DNA of 6,238 bases, from NCBI GenBank assembly GCA_937892865.1, contig CALBJG010000099.1, positions 1 through 6,238 of the forward strand, in the 5' to 3' direction. Made by a program: the position numbers and the translations under genes. Shown in pieces: positions 1-6,066 of the stretch; the first letter of the stretch is position 1; each line of letters starts with the position of its first letter. Origin of the DNA: an uncultured Clostridia bacterium (GTDB lineage Bacteria; Bacillota; Clostridia; Oscillospirales; Oscillospiraceae). The notes under the pieces are model-generated. The model did not search any database and was not told the origin of the DNA. It worked only from the letters and a program-made list of their open reading frames with translations.

Positions 1-198
1 GACCGTTTCAATGGCGCCTACTGCCCAGTACATCGGCGCGGTGGCAATGAGACCTTTCAAAAGGGCAGGCCAATCGGGAAATGCCTGAAAAATAAAAGCA
101 ACGGCAACGGGGAATGCCATCAAAAGGATCATCACACTGATGTTCCAGATGCGGCCGTCTCTGTGGACGGAATCAATATAAGTCATTTCTTTTTTCAT
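1..198 (-). CDS. hypothetical membrane protein, 5' part only (runs off the left edge)
   Basis: The first 66 codons of a minus-strand gene are present; the rest lies beyond position 1. The start ATG at 198..196 follows an AAGGAGG ribosome binding site (213..207) with an 8-nt spacer, and that site overlaps the TAA of the upstream DUF5058 gene. The two are therefore 13 nt apart and almost certainly co-transcribed. The protein begins MKKEMTYIDSVHRDGR, a short charged cytoplasmic-looking N-terminus. A hydrophobic segment follows at about residues 21-40 (rich in I, L, M, A, V, F), and a second begins around residues 46-64 after a PDWP turn. There is no cleavable signal peptide pattern. I do not recognise the family. 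The context suggests it is the partner subunit of the DUF5058 membrane protein, perhaps of a transporter, which is inference only. Confidence 0.8.
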   Translation of the reverse strand, partial: MKKEMTYIDSVHRDGRIWNISVMILLMAFPVAVAFIFQAFPDWPALLKGLIATAPMYWAVGAIETV

Positions 199-211
199 TT
201 TGATCCCCTCC

Positions 212-991
212 TTAATTTAACCAACCGGTAAGGGGAATGGCGGAAGCCATACCCAAGATCAGACTGATAGGCAGGGCATATTCGCTGAGCCACTTCAGTT
301 TCGGCTTACGCATCAAAAGTCCGCAAATGACCATCACCAGCGCAGATACCGCCATAACACATACAGGGATCAGACCGGATGTGGCGGAGAACACAGTAGT
401 CACACCCTCTTTGGTCACAGTGCGGGAGGCTTCGCTCCACAGCCGGGAAACATCGCAGAAAACGAATCCCAAAAATGCCGCGATCATACCAATGAACAAG
501 GCATTCTGGAAAATATCTGCCCACTTGGCATCCCGGTTTGCAAGGGATTTCATACCGGTCTGCAATTTTTTGCCGATCACCGGTACCAGCCAAATGCCCA
601 TCATAATACTGATAGTCATAACCAGCAGGACATTTACATACTGTTGCGCAGTAATACTGCCACTGCCCAGATTCTGCCCCATGGCAGAAAGAGCGTTGTT
701 GGCGGCAACGGTCTCATAACTCATAGAGCCTACCACACTCAACCGCAGCCAGGGCAGGGGAAGACCCAGAGATTTGCTCAACACGATCACACTGATCACG
801 ATGGCGACCGCCGGGGCGATGGTAAAAATGCCGGCAGAGAGCATGGTTTTGCGGATCTTTGCCTGATCCATGCCCAAAGCCTTGCTTCGCCGCAATGCTT
901 TGACCAGGAAAAATACAGATTGTCCCAGCACCACAGCCACCAGCAAACCTGCCATAATAAACAGCAGGGGATGGTTAACGCTGAATTCCAT
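212..991 (-). CDS. DUF5058 family integral membrane protein
   Basis: This 259-residue, very hydrophobic protein shows about six membrane segments, at roughly residues 8-30, 51-74, 117-139, 160-182, 200-223 and 234-254. A conserved-looking patch after the second segment, PLPWLRLSVVGSMSYETVAA (about residues 77-96), matches my memory of DUF5058 (PF16481) proteins of Clostridia. The family has no established function; a transport role is a guess from topology. An in-frame ATG lies five codons upstream (1006), but that ATG is itself part of the GGAGG ribosome binding site (1004..1000), which sits 8 nt before the ATG at 991. I therefore start the gene at 991. It has its own promoter (1022-1050), leads a minus-strand operon with the membrane protein at 1-198, and is divergent from the GH3 gene. 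It appears intact. Family assignment is moderately sure; membrane location is very sure. Confidence 0.85.
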   Translation of the reverse strand: MEFSVNHPLLFIMAGLLVAVVLGQSVFFLVKALRRSKALGMDQAKIRKTMLSAGIFTIAPAVAIVISVIVLSKSLGLPLPWLRLSVVGSMSYETVAANNALSAMGQNLGSGSITAQQYVNVLLVMTISIMMGIWLVPVIGKKLQTGMKSLANRDAKWADIFQNALFIGMIAAFLGFVFCDVSRLWSEASRTVTKEGVTTVFSATSGLIPVCVMAVSALVMVICGLLMRKPKLKWLSEYALPISLILGMASAIPLTGWLN

Positions 992-999
992 AGTAAAAA

Positions 1000-1004
1000 C
1001 CTCC
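1000..1004 (-). promoter_or_regulatory. Shine-Dalgarno that fixes the DUF5058 start
   Basis: On the minus strand GGAGG occupies 1004..1000, with 8 nt to the ATG at 991. The alternative in-frame ATG (1006..1004) overlaps this site and has only AT-rich sequence upstream with no purine-rich ribosome binding site, so the shorter protein is preferred. Confidence 0.8.
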
Positions 1005-1021
1005 ATTTTTTAGTTTTTCTT

Positions 1022-1050
1022 ATTATATCATATTTAAAAACCCAAAACAA
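1022..1050 (-). promoter_or_regulatory. sigma-A-type promoter for the DUF5058 operon
   Basis: Reading the minus strand, TTGTTT (1050..1045) and TATAAT (1027..1022) are separated by exactly 17 nt. A TG dinucleotide at 1030..1029 gives an extended -10 (TGATATAAT). Transcription would start near 1015, about 24 nt before the ATG at 991. An AAAATC-A-GATTTT inverted repeat (1061-1073) lies just upstream and could bind a regulator. Confidence 0.75.
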
Positions 1051-1060
1051 CCCGGTTAAT

Positions 1061-1073
1061 AAAATCAGATTTT
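1061..1073. repeat. short inverted repeat upstream of the DUF5058 promoter
   Basis: AAAATC (1061-1066), one central base, then GATTTT (1068-1073) form a perfect 6-1-6 inverted repeat. Its edge is 10 nt upstream of the -35 box of the minus-strand promoter. It could be an operator half of the divergent region, but short A/T-rich palindromes arise easily by chance in such sequence. A second weak inverted repeat, ATTCT-7-AGAAT, lies at 1096-1112. Confidence 0.25.
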
Positions 1074-1138
1074 TACAAAAAAGATTTCATTTGTGATTCT
1101 AAAAAGCAGAATTTGACTGAAAATAAGCAAGTTTTGTC

Positions 1139-1167
1139 TTGTACAATAGCATAAACTTTCCTATAAT
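1139..1167 (+). promoter_or_regulatory. sigma-A-type promoter for the GH3 gene
   Basis: TTGTAC (1139-1144) and a perfect TATAAT (1162-1167) are separated by 17 nt. Transcription would start near 1174, leaving a leader of about 23 nt. An AAGGAG ribosome binding site at 1183-1188 lies 8 nt before the ATG at 1197. The -35 box is inside an 8-bp palindrome, TTGTACAA (1139-1146), where a repressor could compete with polymerase; that is speculative. Confidence 0.8.
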
Positions 1168-1196
1168 ATAAAAAAACGAGAAAAGGAGCGAAATAT

Positions 1197-3518
1197 ATGA
1201 TCACCGGATGCAATGCACATATCGATCTTTCCCGACGGGCTGCTGCCGAGGGTATGGTCCTTTTGAAAAACGAGAATAATGTCCTGCCCCTGGCTGCGGG
1301 CGCAAAACTGGCGCTGTTTGGACAGGCCTCTGTCAACTACATCAAAGGCGGTACCGGCAGCGGTGATGTGCACTGTGCTTATATCCGTAATTTCTGCCAA
1401 GGCCTGCAGACTAAGCAGGCGGAAGGCAAAGTCAGTCTGTTCCCCGGCTTGGAGGAATTCTATACCCAATGGACTATCCAGGAGAAAGCCCGGGTAGAAG
1501 CGATTAAAGCGGAAGCGAGAAAAGAGAAAACAGCCCCCGGATGGCAAAGCCCTGAGGCGATGGTCCAGGCCAGAATCCTTTGCGACAAGGTTCGGGATAT
1601 ATTTGTAGAAGAGGCGGAAGTGCCGGCGGAACTGTTTGACGCAGCCCGCGCCTTTACCGATACTGCGGTTGTGGTGTTGAACCGGATCTCCGGCAAGGGT
1701 TGCGACCGTGACGGCCGCAAGGGCGATTTCTGCCTGACCGATAAGGAAAATGCTTTGCTGGACAGAGTCAGCGCTGCCTTCGAGCAATGCATCGTGGTGC
1801 TGAATGTTGGTGGCGTAGTTCAGGTTGCCCACCTGCAAGAAAATCCCAAAATCAACGGAATCTTGCTGTCTTGGCAGGCGGGTATGGAGGGCGGCTTGGC
1901 GGCTGCGGATATCCTCTGTGGCGATATAAACCCCTCCGGTAAACTGGCGACTACCTTTGCCAGGAATCTTGCTGATTACCCCAGCGCAAACCACTTTGAC
2001 GACAGTGACTATTATGTGGAATACATGGAAGATATCTATGTGGGCTACCGCTACTTTGAAACCATTCCCGGTGCAGCCCGGAAAGTTCTCTATCCCTTCG
2101 GCTACGGCCTGTCCTATACTACATTTAACTTAGCTGAACCGGTATGTACCGAGGAGAATGGCGTTATCACCGCAAACATTACCGTTACCAATACCGGTGA
2201 CCGGGCAGGCAAGGAAGTGGTGCAGGCCTATTTCAGCGCCCCTCAGGGGCTTTTGGGCAAGCCTGCCAAGGCGCTGTGCGCATTCCAAAAGACAAACCTC
2301 CTTGCTCCGGGCGAGAGCCAAAGCCTGACTCTTAGCTGGAAAGCAACCGATATGGCAAGTTTTGATGACTTAGGCAAGGTGCAAAAGGCTGCCTATGTGC
2401 TGGAAAAAGGCGAGTACCGTTTCTATATCGGCACCAGCGTAAGAGACACCACTGAGGCAGAATATATCTATACATTGGAAAACGATGTGGTGGCGCAGCA
2501 ACTGAGTGAACTTTGCATACCGGTGGCGCTTCCTAAACGACTGCTGGCTGATGGCAGTTATGAAACTCTGCCCCAGGGTGAAGCACGGCATTGTTTCGCT
2601 GAGCATAAGCCCTTGGGCGGGAAAGCCCCGGCGGAAATTGTGGGCTTTGACCGGCTGGGCAAGGATATTTCCATGGAAAACTTTGTTGCCCAGTTTACCG
2701 ACAAGGAACTGTGCGAATTTATGAGTGTATCTCCTAATGTGGGTGTGTCCAATACCTTTAGTTTCTCATCTCTGGAGCGGCTGAGTGTACCTCCTGCGCC
2801 TACGGCTGATGGTCCTGCCGGATTGCGGATCGACGAAGAACACGGTATCCCCACCACCGCATGGCCTTGCGCTACACTGTTGGCCTGTACCTGGAATCCG
2901 GATTTGCTGGAAGAAATCGGAAAAGCCGGCGGCGCAGAGGTAAAGGAGAACGACCTGAAGGTTTGGCTGACCCCGGCGCTGAATATCCACCGTACCCCCT
3001 TGTGCGGCAGAAACTTTGAGTATTTTTCAGAAGACCCCCTTATCTCGGGCAAGATGGCGGCAGCCAAGGTCCGGGGTATCCAGAGCAACGGCATTGCCGC
3101 CTGCGTCAAGCATTTTGCATGCAACAACCGGGAACTGTACCGGCAGGTCAACGATTCCCGTGTTTCCCAGCGGGCAATGCGGGAGATTTATTTAAAGGGT
3201 TTTGAGATCTGTGTGAAGGAATCTAACCCTTGGACACTGATGACCTCTTATAATCTGCTTAATGGCATCCATACCAGTGAATCGACCCAACTCATTGCGG
3301 GTATTCTGCGGGGTGAGTGGGGTTATGCCGGTATGATCACCACCGACTGGGGCATCAAGAACGACCCTGTGACCGAGGTAAAAGCCGGTAACGATATGAA
3401 AATGGAAATCGGCTACCCTGAGGAACTGGAAACAGCCCTGAAAGAGGGCAAACTGACCCGGGGTGACCTGGAAGCCTGCGCCAAGCGTATCCTGACTGTT
3501 TACCAGCGCATCAGTTAA
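1197..3518 (+). CDS. glycoside hydrolase family 3, domain-permuted beta-glucosidase type, with acid/base Glu replaced by Lys
   Basis: The protein has 773 residues and no signal peptide, so it is cytoplasmic and would act on imported beta-linked oligosaccharides or glycosides. The domain order is swapped relative to most GH3 enzymes. The GH3 C-terminal alpha/beta domain comes first (about 10-310; GTGSGDVH, AGMEGGLAAADILCGD, NPSGKL, FGYGLSYTTF). A fibronectin-III-like domain follows (about 320-410; EVVQAYF at 340), then the GH3 TIM-barrel domain (about 490-770). This order is known for Ruminococcus- and Butyrivibrio-type enzymes. Barrel motifs are intact: TADGPAGLR (D538), GRNFEYFSEDP (604-614), KHFACNNRE (K638, H639), MTSYN and the nucleophile loop MITTDWG (D717). 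The family's SGEG acid/base loop reads RISGKGCDR, with K167 where Glu is expected, which raises doubt about normal hydrolysis. AAGGAG plus ATG at 1197 fixes the start. The gene appears to be monocistronic. Family is certain; substrate is not determinable. Confidence 0.95.
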   Translation: MITGCNAHIDLSRRAAAEGMVLLKNENNVLPLAAGAKLALFGQASVNYIKGGTGSGDVHCAYIRNFCQGLQTKQAEGKVSLFPGLEEFYTQWTIQEKARVEAIKAEARKEKTAPGWQSPEAMVQARILCDKVRDIFVEEAEVPAELFDAARAFTDTAVVVLNRISGKGCDRDGRKGDFCLTDKENALLDRVSAAFEQCIVVLNVGGVVQVAHLQENPKINGILLSWQAGMEGGLAAADILCGDINPSGKLATTFARNLADYPSANHFDDSDYYVEYMEDIYVGYRYFETIPGAARKVLYPFGYGLSYTTFNLAEPVCTEENGVITANITVTNTGDRAGKEVVQAYFSAPQGLLGKPAKALCAFQKTNLLAPGESQSLTLSWKATDMASFDDLGKVQKAAYVLEKGEYRFYIGTSVRDTTEAEYIYTLENDVVAQQLSELCIPVALPKRLLADGSYETLPQGEARHCFAEHKPLGGKAPAEIVGFDRLGKDISMENFVAQFTDKELCEFMSVSPNVGVSNTFSFSSLERLSVPPAPTADGPAGLRIDEEHGIPTTAWPCATLLACTWNPDLLEEIGKAGGAEVKENDLKVWLTPALNIHRTPLCGRNFEYFSEDPLISGKMAAAKVRGIQSNGIAACVKHFACNNRELYRQVNDSRVSQRAMREIYLKGFEICVKESNPWTLMTSYNLLNGIHTSESTQLIAGILRGEWGYAGMITTDWGIKNDPVTEVKAGNDMKMEIGYPEELETALKEGKLTRGDLEACAKRILTVYQRIS

Positions 3519-3523
3519 ACAAG

Positions 3524-3556
3524 TCCCCCGGCGGAGCAAATTGCTCCGCCGGGGGA
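3524..3556. terminator. bidirectional intrinsic terminator between convergent genes
   Basis: Sixteen-base arms at 3524-3539 and 3541-3556 are perfectly complementary around a single central base. The usable hairpin is 14 bp (TCCCCCGGCGGAGC with its complement) with an AAATT loop. It begins 5 nt after the GH3 stop codon, and a T-rich stretch (TACATTTTATTTTA, 3557-3570) follows on the plus strand. On the minus strand it follows the tcdA stop by 6 nt, with a weaker T-rich tail (ACTTGTTT). It probably stops transcription from both sides, better for GH3 than for tcdA. Confidence 0.88.
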
Positions 3557-3562
3557 TACATT

Positions 3563-4273
3563 TTATTTTATCAGATCCTTAATGACCTCGCCTGCGATGA
3601 TCAGACCGGCCACCGAAGGGACAAAGGCTACACTGCCGGGAAGCGCCCGGCGACCTTCCGGAAGTTCTTCGCCGGGGTCGGGGCAGGAGGGGAGTGGGTC
3701 TTCCGTGGAGAATAAAACTTTTAAATGCTTAATGCCCCGTTTGGCGCATTCCTTGCGCATAATCCGGGCAAGAGGGCATACGGATGTTTTGGAAATGTCA
3801 GCAATTTGAAATTTGGTGGGATCCAATTTATTGCCGGTACCCATTGAACTGATAATAGGTGTACCTGCCGCCTGGGCGGCTGTCACCAACGCGAGTTTTC
3901 CGGTAACGGTGTCAATGGCATCCACTACATAATTATATTTGGTGAAATCAAATTCCGGGGCAGTATCGGGACCGTAAAAAACAGTGCGGGCATTTACCCG
4001 GATGCCGGGGTCAATATCCAACACCCGCGCCTTCGCGGTTTCCGCTTTGCTTTGTCCGACAGTGCTCCGGGTAGCAAGGATCTGCCGGTTGATATTGGTT
4101 ACACTAATGGTATCGTGGTCGATCAATTCCAAAGCGCCTACGCCGCTTCTTGCCAGCGCTTCTACTACATAACCACCTACACCGCCAAGACCGAAAACGG
4201 CAACAGTGGCGTTTTTCAATTTCTGCATTGCCTCACTGCCTAACAGCAGTTCAGTACGGGAATAGGGATCCAT
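3563..4273 (-). CDS. tcdA: tRNA threonylcarbamoyladenosine dehydratase (ThiF/MoeB/E1-like), TcdA
   Basis: This 236-residue soluble enzyme belongs to the ThiF/MoeB/E1 adenylating superfamily. TcdA (CsdL/YgdL) converts t6A at position 37 of ANN-decoding tRNAs to the cyclic form ct6A using ATP. Visible motifs are an N-terminal YSRTELLLG (4-12), the nucleotide-binding GLGGVG (28-33), IDHDTISVTNINRQ (51-64, acidic and Asn-Arg residues around the ATP site), and DAIDTVTGK. Downstream come SVCPLARIMRKECAKRGI and the TcdA-type tail GSVAFVPSVAGLIIAGEVIK. Length fits the short Firmicutes form, which lacks the C-terminal extension of the E. coli protein. A GTG nine bases upstream (4282) overlaps the AAGGAG ribosome binding site (4287..4282), so the ATG at 4273 is the better start. 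The gene is convergent with GH3 and divergent from DUF1846. Other ThiF-like roles (thiamine, molybdopterin) are less likely because no pathway partners are nearby. Confidence 0.9.
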   Translation of the reverse strand: MDPYSRTELLLGSEAMQKLKNATVAVFGLGGVGGYVVEALARSGVGALELIDHDTISVTNINRQILATRSTVGQSKAETAKARVLDIDPGIRVNARTVFYGPDTAPEFDFTKYNYVVDAIDTVTGKLALVTAAQAAGTPIISSMGTGNKLDPTKFQIADISKTSVCPLARIMRKECAKRGIKHLKVLFSTEDPLPSCPDPGEELPEGRRALPGSVAFVPSVAGLIIAGEVIKDLIK

Positions 4274-4281
4274 ACAGCCCA

Positions 4282-4287
4282 CTCCTT
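4282..4287 (-). promoter_or_regulatory. Shine-Dalgarno that fixes the tcdA start
   Basis: AAGGAG at 4287..4282 on the minus strand lies 8 nt before the ATG at 4273. The upstream GTG (4282..4280) begins inside this site and has no ribosome binding site of its own. Confidence 0.78.
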
Positions 4288-4303
4288 ATATAATATATAT
4301 CAA

Positions 4304-4332
4304 ATGGTAGCACACACCCCCGGTGCTGTCAA
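4304..4332 (-). promoter_or_regulatory. promoter for tcdA
   Basis: A perfect -35 TTGACA (4332..4327) is followed after 17 nt by TACCAT (4309..4304), which matches four of six consensus -10 bases. An AT-rich alternating stretch (TATATATTATATAA) lies between this and the ribosome binding site and could supply a different -10. Placement is reasonable but not certain. Confidence 0.55.
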
Positions 4333-4349
4333 CGAAAAAAGCCGTAGGA

Positions 4350-4367
4350 AAGTGGCGAAAATCACTT
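4350..4367. repeat. inverted repeat overlapping the DUF1846 -35 box
   Basis: AAGTG (4350-4354) and CACTT (4363-4367) form a 5-8-5 inverted repeat between the two divergent promoters. The right arm runs into the TTGCTA -35 box of the plus-strand promoter. A second one, AAAGT-GAA-ACTTT (4399-4411), lies at the expected transcription start. Either could be an operator or chance. Confidence 0.25.
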
Positions 4368-4394
4368 GCTATTTTTGGCGCTTTCTTATACAAT
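4366..4394 (+). promoter_or_regulatory. sigma-A-type promoter for the DUF1846 gene
   Basis: TTGCTA (4366-4371) and TACAAT (4389-4394) are separated by 17 nt. Transcription would start near 4401, giving a leader of about 39 nt that ends in AGGAG (4427-4431), 8 nt before the ATG at 4440. This promoter is inside the upstream in-frame extension of the reading frame (from a GTG at 4323), which argues against that longer start. Confidence 0.75.
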
Positions 4395-4439
4395 AAGGAA
4401 AGTGAAACTTTTTCGGCAAAGACCAGAGGAGAAAGCATT

Positions 4440-5906
4440 ATGGCAAAGATAGCGTTTGATAACGAACTGTATATTCAAAGCCAGTCTGCCCACATCCGCA
4501 GCCGGATCGAGCAATTTGGCGGCAAACTGTATCTGGAGTTTGGCGGCAAACTTTATGACGACAATCACGCTTCCCGGGTGTTGCCCGGTTTCAAGCCTGA
4601 CAGCAAACTGCAGATGCTGTTGCAACTGAAGGATAAGGTGGAGATGGTCATCGCCATCAATACCGGCGATATTGAAAAAAATAAGGTCCGTGGCGACCTG
4701 GGCATTACTTACGACCGGGATGTGATCCGTCTGATCGATGTATTCCGGGACTTTGGACTGTATGTCAGTTCCGTGGTGCTTACCCGGTTTAACGATCAGC
4801 CTGCGGCCAAAGCCTTCCAGTCACGGCTGGAGTCTATGGGCCTGAAGGTTTATCACCATTATGATATCCCCGGTTATCCTGCCAATATTCCCTATATCGT
4901 CAGCGATGCGGGTTACGGCAGAAATGATTTTATCGAAACCACCCGGGAATTGGTGGTGGTCACCGCTCCCGGACCCGGCAGCGGTAAATTGGCCACTTGT
5001 ATGAGCCAACTTTACCACGAGCATAAACGGGGCGTGCAGGCAGGTTACGCAAAGTTCGAGACATTCCCAGTGTGGAATCTGCCGCTGAATCATCCGGTAA
5101 ACCTGGCTTACGAGGCGGCAACGGCGGATTTGAGCGATGTGAATATGATCGACCCCTTCCATCTGGAAGCCTATAATAAGACCACTGTCAACTATAACCG
5201 TGATGTGGAAGCGTTCCCGGTGCTGGTTACGATGTTCGAGCGAATTTTGGGCGAGTGCCCCTATAAGTCCCCCACGGATATGGGCGTCAATATGGTAGGC
5301 AATTGCATCATTGACGATGATGCAGCCAGAGAGGCATCCCGGCAGGAGATCCTGCGCAGGTATTATGCCACGCTGTGCGACCAGAAACAAGGTAAGGCTA
5401 CCGATGCCCAGGTGTTCAAACTGGAATTGCTGATGAAGAAAGCCGGCATCAGCGCAGATCAGCGGAGAGTAGTTGCACCGGCTTTGGAAAAAGCGGAACA
5501 GACCGGAAAACCTGCTGCGGCGATGGAATTGCCCAACGGCAAGATCATTACCGGTAAAACATCCGATCTGCTGGGCGCATCCTCTGCGTTGCTGCTCAAT
5601 GCCCTCAAAGCCCTGGCAGACCTGGATGACAGCCTGCACCTGATTGCGCCGGAGGTCATTGATCCTATTCAACATTTGAAAGTTGACCATTTGGGTAATC
5701 GCAACCCCCGTCTGCACACCGATGAGGTGCTGATCGCGCTGTCTATCTCTGCTGCCACCGATCCCAGAGCGGAAAAGGCTATGGAGCAACTTTATAAACT
5801 CCGTGGTTGTGAAGTCCACTCTTCTGTGATCCTTTCCGCGGTGGATGAGAAGATATTCAAACGGTTGGGCGTCAACCTGACCTGCCAACCCCAATTCAAG
5901 GGTTGA
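4440..5906 (+). CDS. DUF1846/UPF0371 family protein
   Basis: This 488-residue soluble protein has no signal peptide or membrane segment. It matches the DUF1846 (PF08903)/UPF0371 family, common in Firmicutes and Actinobacteria, whose biochemical role is not established; members are usually about 490-510 residues, so this copy is full length. The N-terminal hallmark is present: a doubled FGGKLY (26-31 and 34-39) followed by DDNHASRVLPGF (40-51). A glycine-rich loop GPGSGK (178-183) after a hydrophobic strand (ELVVVTAP) resembles a P-loop and suggests nucleotide or phosphate binding, which is inference. The middle region carries NMIDPFHLEAY and PTDMGVNMVG, also family-like. The reading frame extends upstream to a GTG at 4323, but that would cover the promoter; the AGGAG site points to the ATG at 4440. 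It is transcribed alone and ends at a clear terminator (5932-5958). Confidence 0.93.
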   Translation: MAKIAFDNELYIQSQSAHIRSRIEQFGGKLYLEFGGKLYDDNHASRVLPGFKPDSKLQMLLQLKDKVEMVIAINTGDIEKNKVRGDLGITYDRDVIRLIDVFRDFGLYVSSVVLTRFNDQPAAKAFQSRLESMGLKVYHHYDIPGYPANIPYIVSDAGYGRNDFIETTRELVVVTAPGPGSGKLATCMSQLYHEHKRGVQAGYAKFETFPVWNLPLNHPVNLAYEAATADLSDVNMIDPFHLEAYNKTTVNYNRDVEAFPVLVTMFERILGECPYKSPTDMGVNMVGNCIIDDDAAREASRQEILRRYYATLCDQKQGKATDAQVFKLELLMKKAGISADQRRVVAPALEKAEQTGKPAAAMELPNGKIITGKTSDLLGASSALLLNALKALADLDDSLHLIAPEVIDPIQHLKVDHLGNRNPRLHTDEVLIALSISAATDPRAEKAMEQLYKLRGCEVHSSVILSAVDEKIFKRLGVNLTCQPQFKG

Positions 5907-5931
5907 TGATAGGCATAATTATAATGTATAA

Positions 5932-5958
5932 GAGGGGAGCGCAGGCTCCCTTCTTTTT
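5932..5958 (+). terminator. intrinsic terminator of the DUF1846 gene
   Basis: A 9-bp stem (GAGGGGAGC at 5932-5940 with GCTCCCTTC at 5945-5953, one G-U pair) has a GCAG loop and is followed directly by TTTTT (5954-5958). It starts 25 nt after the stop codon, so the RNA locus to its right should be a separate transcription unit. Confidence 0.88.
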
Positions 5959-5994
5959 ATTCAAAGAAATATTCTCTGTAATTACTGAAAAATA

Positions 5995-6019
5995 TAGAAA
6001 AATTTTGTTATTTTTTCTA
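5995..6019. repeat. A/T-rich inverted repeat upstream of the small-RNA promoter
   Basis: TAGAAAAA (5995-6002) and TTTTTCTA (6012-6019) form a perfect 8-bp inverted repeat with a 9-nt spacer, ending 9 nt before the TTGACA at 6029. The whole stretch from about 5959 to 6028 is A- and T-tract rich. It could act as an UP element contacted by RNA polymerase alpha subunits, or as a regulator site. It is not a terminator for either strand, because no G/C stem is present. Confidence 0.45.
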
Positions 6020-6028
6020 AAAAAGTTC

Positions 6029-6060
6029 TTGACAAACCTTGGCGTAAATGGTACTATAAT
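6029..6060 (+). promoter_or_regulatory. promoter of the structured RNA
   Basis: A perfect TTGACA (6029-6034) precedes a perfect TATAAT (6055-6060), but the spacer between them is 20 nt, longer than optimal. The overlapping hexamer TACTAT (6052-6057) gives the ideal 17-nt spacing with four matches. Either reading places the start at about 6064-6068. Upstream A/T tracts fit a strong promoter. No ribosome binding site or convincing coding frame follows, in keeping with an RNA product. Confidence 0.75.
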
Positions 6061-6066
6061 CGAGCG

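Noticed and set aside
237..1096. Plus-strand frames opposite DUF5058 (237-719 and 644-1096)
   Set aside because: They are antisense to a clear membrane-protein gene and lack ribosome binding sites. One crosses the DUF5058 promoter.
1161..1994. 277-residue antisense frame opposite the start of the GH3 gene
   Set aside because: It overlaps the GH3 coding region and its promoter, and has no domain or start signal; it is a shadow frame.
4500..4560. Tandem FGGKLY repeat in DUF1846, considered as a recent duplication
   Set aside because: From memory, the doubled FGGKL motif is a normal hallmark of the family N-terminus rather than a new event.
4821..5894. 357-residue antisense frame opposite the DUF1846 gene
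   Set aside because: It is long but lies fully antisense to a well-supported gene with strong family motifs. Its translation is rich in His, Gln, Arg and Ile with no recognisable domain, as expected for a shadow of codon bias.
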